Of a stretch of 21,257 bases of DNA, positions 15,623-21,257 are shown piece after piece. Below the pieces are notes generated by a model, which ran no database searches, was not told the DNA's origin, and saw nothing but the letters and a program-made list of their open reading frames with translations. Position 1 is the stretch's first letter. Each line of letters starts with the position of its first letter. Position numbers and translations under genes: made by a program. The DNA comes from Rhodospirillaceae bacterium (lineage in GTDB: Bacteria; Pseudomonadota; Alphaproteobacteria; UBA11136). The DNA lies in NCBI GenBank assembly GCA_018663165.1, contig JABJES010000127.1, positions 1 through 21,257 on the forward strand, given 5' to 3'.

Positions 15623-16267
15623 CTACTTTTTCAAATGTTTCATGATCGCCCGGGAATGAAAGCCGAGCCTTTGTTCGAGCAGAACCGGCTCCTCGCAAAG
15701 ATAAACCGTTAGCTTGTCCCGCTCGTCATAAACCCGGGTATTCCATTCCAGAGTCTGGGTCAAAAGCTTCATCTCCTCCATCTCCGAGGTCATGCCTTCC
15801 TTGCGACGTTTGCGCATTTCCTTTGAAATCCTGGCAATTTCCTTGGTGATCCCGCGCTGTTGGTTCACATATTTCAATATGCCTTTAAGCTGCTTGCGGC
15901 GTTCATATCCCGACTTCTCAAAGACTCCCGAGAAAACCGACAACAGGGCGTCGTTTTTATCCCCTTTATAGGTTTCAACGAATTTATCGACGATCTCGGT
16001 GCTTTCGGCTTCAGTTAAGGTTGGGTCTGTTAATTCCCCGACAGTCACGCTCACCGCCTCGTCCTGCCACCATTTGTCATGGCCTTCCAGGGAAGGGCCC
16101 TCCCATACGGTCGACAACATCAGCTCCGGCACCAGCCGCTGGGCACAGGGCCAGTCTTTTTCATTAAATTCTTCGGCAGCACTTGCCGGCATGGTAAAAA
16201 TGGCGGCAATCACGGCTAAAAAGCCCAGCCGCAAAAAATGAAACGAGAATGTCGAATTCGTAGGCAT
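15623..16267 (-). CDS. Exported helical protein of unknown function, PQQ/ABC cluster
   Basis: I cannot name this 214-residue protein. A signal peptide ends near MPASA (residue 30). The mature part starts with EEFNEKDWPCAQRLVPELM, goes on with EGHDKWWQDEAVSV, then a mostly helical, strongly charged region (KEMRKRRKEGMTSEMEEMKL) that may form a coiled coil. The only two mature cysteines, in WPCAQ and YLCEEP, may form a disulfide that ties the ends together. It lies last in the minus operon containing the PQQ-associated ABC system and cupredoxin-like gene, and is followed by a hairpin terminator and pqqA. This placement suggests a periplasmic helper of the quinoprotein system. Confidence 0.8.
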   Translation of the reverse strand: MPTNSTFSFHFLRLGFLAVIAAIFTMPASAAEEFNEKDWPCAQRLVPELMLSTVWEGPSLEGHDKWWQDEAVSVTVGELTDPTLTEAESTEIVDKFVETYKGDKNDALLSVFSGVFEKSGYERRKQLKGILKYVNQQRGITKEIARISKEMRKRRKEGMTSEMEEMKLLTQTLEWNTRVYDERDKLTVYLCEEPVLLEQRLGFHSRAIMKHLKK

Positions 16268-16312
16268 TACTTTATCTTCCTTAATTTCTGGCTACACCAA
16301 CAGGCTTGAGCA

Positions 16313-16747
16313 TTACTTAACAATGAATTTCCCGACCATGCCCTTTTGTTCCAACCCCTTAATTCTGAACTCATAGGTGCCGGTACGGATGGGCACGAAA
16401 TACAATTCGCATTCCCCACCTGGGTCCTCAAACTCCAGCTCGTCGATTACAGACGCCTTAATCTCCATATCACCGGCTTCGATCTTGCGGATCCAGATAT
16501 TACGGAAAAAAGCCGGGGCCACCAAGGCATACCCCTTATATCCGACCGAGGTTATCTTGAGGCGATAGGCCTTGCCGCTCTCCAATTCATATTCCTTCAC
16601 CGACATGGCGTAATCGCTCTCAGCCGAACCCAGCAGCAGAGGTTCCAGCTTCTTCGCCCTTGTGGCGAGATCGCCCTTGGCGAAGGCCGGAGCTATCGAC
16701 AGCATCAGCGCCACGGCAAAGATTGTAAAAACATGGAAATGTTTCAT
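16313..16747 (-). CDS. Exported cupredoxin-like protein without copper ligands
   Basis: The 144-residue protein starts at an ATG at 16747 with GGAG 8 bases upstream and a clear signal peptide (cut after AFA, residue 23); an ATG at 16798 overlapping the permease stop would add 17 residues and spoil the signal. The C-terminal part FVPIRTGTYEFRIKGLEQKG then MVGKFIVK resembles the last strands of plastocyanin-like cupredoxins. The Cys and His that bind copper are not where they should be: Arg128 and Ile129 stand near the Cys position and Glu133 near the His position. The one mature Cys (113, GGECELYF) is elsewhere. So it may be a cupredoxin fold with another role. It follows the permease gene closely. 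Confidence 0.75.
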   Translation of the reverse strand: MKHFHVFTIFAVALMLSIAPAFAKGDLATRAKKLEPLLLGSAESDYAMSVKEYELESGKAYRLKITSVGYKGYALVAPAFFRNIWIRKIEAGDMEIKASVIDELEFEDPGGECELYFVPIRTGTYEFRIKGLEQKGMVGKFIVK

Positions 16748-16794
16748 CACATTACTCCGTAATTGACCACCGGGCCGAGCCCACGCATATGGCG

Positions 16795-17598
16795 TCATTT
16801 TCCCCCCTTGCGGCTGATCAGGCCGCGGCCCGGATCATAGCCATAAATGGCAAGTGACAGGAAGACGATGGTTGTCCCGCCGACATAGGCCGCAGACACC
16901 CAGTTAATCTGACCGTAAAGGGCAAACCGGATCAACTCAACAGCATGGGTAAAGGGATTGTACCAGCAAATATCATAAAGCAGCGTGCTCGATTCCTTCA
17001 TCTTCCACAGGGGGTAGAGAGCCGAAGAGGCGAAGAACATGGGAAAGATGACAAAGTTCATGATCCCAGCGAAGTTTTCCAACTGCTTGATTGCCGAGGA
17101 GAGGAACATACCCAATGCGCCGAGCATCATGCCGGAAAGGGCAAGTGCGGGCAGAGCATAAAGCAACCCTTCGAGGGGCGGCTGGATGTCCCAGAACCAG
17201 GCAACAAAGAGAAAGGCATAGACCTGAATAATCGATACCGCCACCCCGGCAAGCAGCTTGCAGGTGAGCAGGAACCACCGTGGCAGAGGGCTGACCAGAA
17301 GCGTCCGCATAGAGCCCATTTCCCGGTCATAGACCATCGAGAGCGAACTCTGCATGCCGTTGAATAGCTGGATCATGCCCATCAGACCCGGCGCGATATA
17401 AACCTCATAGGTGATATAGGTTTCATAAGGCGGGATAATGGAAACGCCGAGAACCGAGCGGAAACCGGCGGCGAAAATAAACAGCCAGACCAGAGGCCGC
17501 ACCAAGGCTGAAAGGAAACGCTCGCGCTGATGAACAAAGCGCAGAGCCTCGCGCCAGACAATTCCGGCAAAACAGCGATAATAATGCATCGGGGTCAT
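16795..17598 (-). CDS. ABC-2 type permease of the PQQ alcohol dehydrogenase-associated system (PedC-like)
   Basis: This 267-residue integral membrane protein has about six hydrophobic segments. Recognisable parts are FAGIVWREALRFVHQRERFL, MQSSLSMVYDREMGSMRTLL (typical of ABC-2 permeases) and FFASSALYPLWKMKESSTLL. It is the permease type found beside PQQ alcohol dehydrogenases (Ped clusters), usually taken as an exporter because ABC-2 permeases export. The substrate is not known. The start overlaps the ATPase stop by four bases (ATGA), and its stop overlaps an alternative ATG of the cupredoxin-like gene. Confidence 0.9.
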   Translation of the reverse strand: MTPMHYYRCFAGIVWREALRFVHQRERFLSALVRPLVWLFIFAAGFRSVLGVSIIPPYETYITYEVYIAPGLMGMIQLFNGMQSSLSMVYDREMGSMRTLLVSPLPRWFLLTCKLLAGVAVSIIQVYAFLFVAWFWDIQPPLEGLLYALPALALSGMMLGALGMFLSSAIKQLENFAGIMNFVIFPMFFASSALYPLWKMKESSTLLYDICWYNPFTHAVELIRFALYGQINWVSAAYVGGTTIVFLSLAIYGYDPGRGLISRKGGK

Positions 17599-18368
17599 GT
17601 GCCGGTCTCCGCCTTGTCACCAACCAGCTTGTTGAAGGCCTCACGGATGGTCTTCGTCCCGGCCTGCTTATTGACCTCGGCGACGTCGCCACGGGCTAGA
17701 ACCCGGCCCTGATCGAGGATGACGACCTGTTCCCCCTCGTCGATTTCATCGATCAGATGGGTCGCCCACAGCACCGCCAATTTGTCTTCCCGGCACAGTT
17801 TGCGTACGTGATCGAGAATCCCCTGGCGGCTGCCGATGTCGAGCCCCACCGTCGGCTCGTCGAGCAACAACAGCTTGGGATGATGGAGGAGTGATCGGGC
17901 GATCTCGACCCGGCGGCGCTGGCCACCGGAAAGCTCGCGCACCTTGTCATGGAGGCGCTCGGAGAGCCCGATCCGATCAAGCTCCGTCTCCAGCCTTTTC
18001 TGGGCATCACTGCGTGAAATGCCGTGAAGTGCGGCATGATAATGCAGATTTTGTTCGACCGTCAGATCAAGATCCAGGGTCGGCTGCTGGAAGACCACAC
18101 CGATCTTTGAGAGTGCCTGCGGAGACTGGCGGCGAACGTCAAACCCAAGAATACGGATAGCGCCGGAGCGATTGTTGTAAAGCCGGGTTATCAGGGAATA
18201 GAGCGTCGTCTTACCGGCCCCGTTCAATCCCAGAAGAACCGTGAAGTCGCCGGGACGGATGGTCAGGGCAACGTCGTCGAGCGCCTTTTTCTCACCGAAA
18301 CTGTGGGTCAGGCCTTCAACGTCGAGGGCAGCATCTACCGTTTCCTGAATGGCGGGTTGTGCGTTCAA
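17595..18368 (-). CDS. ABC ATPase of the PQQ alcohol dehydrogenase-associated system
   Basis: This 257-residue ATP-binding subunit has all the catalytic motifs: Walker A GLNGAGKTT (47-55), Q-loop VFQQP, signature LSGGQ (146-150), Walker B LLLLDEP (166-172) and the switch His204 in WATHLID. The start is a TTG that overlaps the stop of the beta-propeller gene as TTGA; no better start is nearby. This overlap suggests translation depends on ribosomes finishing the preceding gene, which matters because that gene has an early stop. Together with the permease it forms the membrane part of the transporter. Confidence 0.93.
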   Translation of the reverse strand: MNAQPAIQETVDAALDVEGLTHSFGEKKALDDVALTIRPGDFTVLLGLNGAGKTTLYSLITRLYNNRSGAIRILGFDVRRQSPQALSKIGVVFQQPTLDLDLTVEQNLHYHAALHGISRSDAQKRLETELDRIGLSERLHDKVRELSGGQRRRVEIARSLLHHPKLLLLDEPTVGLDIGSRQGILDHVRKLCREDKLAVLWATHLIDEIDEGEQVVILDQGRVLARGDVAEVNKQAGTKTIREAFNKLVGDKAETGT

Positions 18369-19366
18369 CGGATCACCACGCCCCAGGGGAAACGCCCGAC
18401 CTTGATTGATTTTATGACTTTCATCTTTTCAACATCAATCACGGAAACGTCGTTGCTGACGCCATTGGTGGTGAACAACAGCTTTTCATCCGGGGTAAAG
18501 GCCATCTGCCAGACCCGTTGTCCGACCAGCAAATATTTTTCAACCTCGAAGCTCTTCATATTGATGACGGCGATCCGGTTGGCCGGGCCAAGCGCCACAA
18601 AGGCGTGCTTTCAGTCCTTCGTAAAACGAATGCCGACCGGCTGAATTGCCTCGGCGTTGACGCTGGGAATGGCAAACTCGATGAGTTTGATCAACTCATA
18701 CGTCTTGGCATCGATAACCCGCACCGTGCCGCCGACCTCGGCCGATATCCAGACCTGCGCTCCATCAGGGGTATAAAGCGAAACCCGGGGACGAGCATCG
18801 ACAAGCACGTTTTCGATAATCTCATGGCTGTCGGTGTCGATGAAATGGGCCATGTTGGTGGTCTCGGACGTATTCACCAGCACCTTGCCGTCAAGGCTCA
18901 AGCCCAGTCCCTCGGGCTCGACGCCGACAGGAATTTCATCGATCACTTCCCGGTCAATGATGTCGGTGACGGTGATCATGTTGTCGTCTTCATTGGCGAT
19001 ATAAAGCGTGCGCTTGTCCGGGTGAAGGATGAAAAGCTCAGGATCGGGCCCAGAGGGCAGGTGATACAAAAGCTCAAGAGTTTCAGGATCGCGCACCTCA
19101 ACCAAATCGTCGTCACTGGCGCAAATAAACAATTCGGTGCCTTCGGCATTGAAGATGATGCCCCGGGGCCGCTGTCCAACTTCTGCCGTTTTGACCACTT
19201 TCAGGGTATCGACATCAATCATCGAAATGGTGTTGTCTTTTTCGTTGGTCACATAGGCGGTGGCGGCGAGGGCGGGAACGCTGGGGAGCAAGCATAAGGC
19301 AGCGCCAGCGAGGAAAATCCCCACTGTTTTGGCGCCAAGGCCTTTCCGGGATAGTTGATTTTTCAT
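18365..19366 (-). pseudogene. PQQ-dependent catabolism-associated beta-propeller protein, interrupted by in-frame TGA
   Basis: The frame codes for 333 residues of a YVTN-type beta-propeller with a signal peptide (cut near PALA, residue 34). Repeats such as AYVTNEKDNTISMIDVDTLK, TLYIANEDDNMITVTDIIDR and VWISAEVGGTVRVIDAKTYE are visible. At codon 252 (18613-18611) a TGA follows RFTKD; the same frame resumes with KHAFVALGPANRIAVIN and runs on to the end in GVVIR. Comparable proteins have Gly in the KDGK turn, and GGA to TGA is one base change. It is thus a disabled gene, a read-through case or a sequencing error. A possible restart is a GTG at 18598. Downstream the ATPase gene starts on its stop. 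Confidence 0.85.
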
Positions 19367-19402
19367 TTTAATTCCAATGCCTTAAATAAATATTCCGGCG
19401 AA

Positions 19403-20770
19403 TTACCGCTCAAGTTTGCATTTCGATTCTGGTTTGTCAAAACCCAGAGAATCGGTTTCGCTCCGCTGGTGCAGATATTCCTTTTGAGGCGAAACCGAGA
19501 CCATGGCCCGTGGTGAAGCAAGCAGGATACGCTGTCGCAACTGGCCGTTCCATGGCCGATAGGTAACCTTGATCCCCTTATAGGCGGCGATTGAGAAATC
19601 AGGACTTAGCATATAGGCCTCAACCTTGGCCGGCTCAATGCTTTTGGATCGAGTCACCGCCTCACCAACCGAGCGCACCGCCACCCAGGCAGCATAATCG
19701 ACCGATGTCATCCAGCGCGATGCGGTACGGCGGAAACGGTTCTGCATCTGGGCCGCCCCCCATTGTTCATGGGTGCGGTGCCAGGGCAAAGGCACCAGCC
19801 CCTGGGTGCCGGCGACGGGTCGCGGATCCCAGGTATTCCAGATCAGATATTCACCAAATTCACCGGGCTCGTCGGCAACAATCAAGACATCATAATCCAC
19901 GTCCTGGGTAAAGACAGGCACTTCGGCCCGCGCCGTGCGGCGGATATCACCGGTAAAGTCCCAGGTTCGCTCGTCCTCGATCTTGGCACCGAATTTCTTG
20001 GCCGAGCGGCGCACCGCCTCGGCGAACAGCCGGTCGCCCTCTTTCGGCCCGATAATGAGCAACCATTCCTTCCACCGCTTCTTGATCAAAAACTGGGCCA
20101 AAGCATCTGCCTTCATGGCCCGGGACGGGATCACATGGAGCGTGTTGGCCCGGCATTCTTCATTACGCAGAACATCATCCGTCGCCCGGATATTAAAAAT
20201 CAGGACGTTCTCGGCCTCGGGCAAATCACTCAATGCAAGCAGCTTGTCGGCTGGCAGATCGACGATGAAATAGTTATGGCCGTCTGTGACCAGCTTCTTG
20301 AAGGCTGTCGCCACATCCCCGTCGACGGGGACGATCACTTCGTCGAGGATATATTTCTGGCCGAGAAAGGCGCCGGTGGTGTTGTTATCTTCCGCACCGA
20401 TGCGCGCACCATGGATTCCCTCATCGGTGAGAATCGGATCAAGATTGGAAAGAGCTGGCGGCACAGGCACTTCCTGGGACAGGAAAGCCATGGATATGGT
20501 TTCCTTGATCTCCAGGGCGTCCTTTTGCTTTTTGCGCTTTTGGCGCATCTTCTTGCGCCGTTCCTCGCGCTGAATGTCCCATTTCTTGCGCTGCTCGATC
20601 TCTTCAATCGACAGCTCACGGGCCAGCGCCGCGCCACCATTGGTCAGGACAGGAACAATTGCAGGAACAATTACAGGAAGAATCGTCGCCACAACGGCCA
20701 GGGCCAGGCAAGCTGCCACTCCCCGACCGATCATCTTACACATGAGGTAACGCACAGAATTTACAGACAT
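19403..20770 (-). CDS. ABC substrate-binding protein of the PQQ alcohol dehydrogenase-associated system
   Basis: A 455-residue exported protein with a long hydrophobic signal region (residues 14-50). The family core begins near residue 92 and includes VPPALSNLDPILTDEGIHGA and DNNTTGAFLGQKYILDEVIV, then LLIIGPKEGDRLFAEAVRRS and YDVLIVADEPGEFGEYLIWN. It resembles branched-chain-amino-acid-type binding proteins seen with PQQ alcohol dehydrogenases; the ligand is unknown. An extra stretch at about residues 53-90 is highly charged, with many Lys/Arg/Glu and Gln, and probably a long helix. It is the first gene of the operon leading through the beta-propeller, ATPase and permease. GGG lies only about five bases before the ATG, a weak ribosome site. 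Confidence 0.88.
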   Translation of the reverse strand: MSVNSVRYLMCKMIGRGVAACLALAVVATILPVIVPAIVPVLTNGGAALARELSIEEIEQRKKWDIQREERRKKMRQKRKKQKDALEIKETISMAFLSQEVPVPPALSNLDPILTDEGIHGARIGAEDNNTTGAFLGQKYILDEVIVPVDGDVATAFKKLVTDGHNYFIVDLPADKLLALSDLPEAENVLIFNIRATDDVLRNEECRANTLHVIPSRAMKADALAQFLIKKRWKEWLLIIGPKEGDRLFAEAVRRSAKKFGAKIEDERTWDFTGDIRRTARAEVPVFTQDVDYDVLIVADEPGEFGEYLIWNTWDPRPVAGTQGLVPLPWHRTHEQWGAAQMQNRFRRTASRWMTSVDYAAWVAVRSVGEAVTRSKSIEPAKVEAYMLSPDFSIAAYKGIKVTYRPWNGQLRQRILLASPRAMVSVSPQKEYLHQRSETDSLGFDKPESKCKLER

Positions 20771-20846
20771 TTTTCCCGTTTTTTACCCTGATAATGAGTT
20801 GCAATCCGCCCTTTTGAAGCGGCGGGGAGTATAAAATTAACGCCTG

Positions 20847-20875
20847 AATGTATTATGAACGGCCAATCTTGGCAA
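20847..20875 (-). promoter_or_regulatory. Candidate promoter of the ABC operon
   Basis: On the minus strand TTGCCA (20875-20870) and TACATT (20852-20847) are 17 bases apart, each four or five of six to consensus. It lies about 80 bases before the substrate-binding protein start. Match by eye only. Confidence 0.3.
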
Positions 20876-20976
20876 AACCGGGGCGCAGTCAAAAAAATCA
20901 TGTTTGCCCAATGGTTACGACCTATCCACCCCGAAACTCGGCTAAAGGGCAAAATTGTAACCGCAATGTAATATTC

Positions 20977-21050
20977 TGGAGCGGGTGAAGGGAATCGAAC
21001 CCTCGTCTAAAGCTTGGGAAGCTTTCGTTCTACCATTGAACCACACCCGC
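20977..21050 (-). tRNA. tRNA-Gly (anticodon CCC)
   Basis: The minus strand folds as a full tRNA: acceptor GCGGGTG with CACCCGC, D-arm GTTCAATGGTAGAAC, anticodon stem AAAGC/GCTTT with loop TTCCCAA, T-arm GAGGGTTCGATTCCCTT, discriminator T and an encoded CCA. The anticodon CCC reads the glycine codon GGG. Confidence 0.95.
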
Positions 21051-21134
21051 TTAAGATCAATAAATACGTTAGCGTATCCTAATCGGCAAGAGCGCCCTCA
21101 CTGGGGGCGTCAAACCACGAGAACGAGGGGCTTT

Positions 21135-21257
21135 ATGTCTGATACCGCCGCCACCGCCCTCCCCGGCGCTAAATTCAACGACCCGCTTATTACCGCTACC
21201 GGCGAAAAGCGCGCTGTTGTCGCCTTTTCGAACCTGAAAACCCTGTGGATCAATACC
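21135..21257 (+). CDS. N-terminal fragment, possibly radical SAM protein (partial)
   Basis: An ATG at 21135 follows GAGGGG by 4 bases and opens a frame to the right edge (41 residues). The protein starts MSDTAATALPGAKFNDPLIT and ends AVVAFSNLKTLWINT. The last part resembles the segment just before the first cysteine motif in a family of radical SAM proteins (ending LWFNTGTLCN), but the cysteines themselves lie outside the window, so the call is tentative. It is divergent from the tRNA, with 84 bases between them. Confidence 0.5.
   Translation, partial: MSDTAATALPGAKFNDPLITATGEKRAVVAFSNLKTLWINT

Noticed and set aside
18611..18613. Selenocysteine reading of the in-frame TGA
   Set aside because: The expected residue is Gly in a turn, not Cys, and I see no selenocysteine insertion hairpin just downstream.
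18518..19297. Plus-strand open frame of 259 codons over the beta-propeller gene
   Set aside because: It is opposite a clear YVTN repeat protein and shows low-complexity His/Gly/Arg composition typical of shadow frames.
19763..20791. Plus-strand open frame of 342 codons over the ABC binding protein gene
   Set aside because: Antisense to a recognisable protein, with no domain features of its own.

Overview
This window looks like part of an alphaproteobacterial methylotroph chromosome (moderately GC-rich, Rhodospirillales- or Hyphomicrobiales-like gene content). The taxon is inferred from the gene set, not from a marker gene. The core is a lanthanide-type methanol oxidation locus: the PQQ methanol dehydrogenase xoxF, its cytochrome xoxG and its periplasmic binding protein xoxJ. 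Around it lie the PQQ biosynthesis genes (two pqqA copies, then pqqB-C-D-E), a PQQ-dehydrogenase-associated ABC system, a SoxYZ-like carrier with a SoxH-like metallohydrolase, and genes for the tetrahydromethanopterin (H4MPT)/methylofuran C1 carriers.

Left part (1-3669, minus strand): FolB-like dihydroneopterin aldolase, MfnE-like amino acid kinase, DmrB/AfpA-like flavoprotein, DUF6513 dihydropteroate-synthase-like protein and a DUF447 protein cut by the window edge. The last three are tightly spaced and the final two junctions are one-base TAATG overlaps, so they look translationally coupled. Together they fit the making of the cytoplasmic cofactors that take formaldehyde from methanol oxidation to formate.

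Middle part (3961-11716): two exported proteins of unknown function (plus); a convergent pair of minus genes, SoxYZ-like carrier and SoxH-like zinc hydrolase; a 528-base gap with a candidate promoter; then xoxF, xoxG and xoxJ (plus), each followed by its own hairpin terminator. XoxF carries the Asp-Tyr-Asp signature of lanthanide enzymes.

Right part (11738-20770, all minus): pqqE, pqqD, pqqC and pqqB overlap one another end to start. Upstream are two pqqA genes coding for the same 25-residue peptide, with terminator-like hairpins before, between and after them. Further upstream is a second operon: ABC substrate-binding protein, beta-propeller protein, ABC ATPase, ABC permease, a cupredoxin-like protein and another exported unknown. 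The beta-propeller gene has an in-frame TGA at codon 252 where a glycine codon is expected, while the rest of its frame is intact.

Far right: tRNA-Gly(CCC) on the minus strand and, divergently, the start of a gene that may encode a radical SAM protein. I found no mobile elements, CRISPR arrays or rRNA genes.

The most interesting points are the interrupted beta-propeller gene, the pqqA duplication with its stacked terminators, and the PQQ/xox-linked exported proteins of unknown function.
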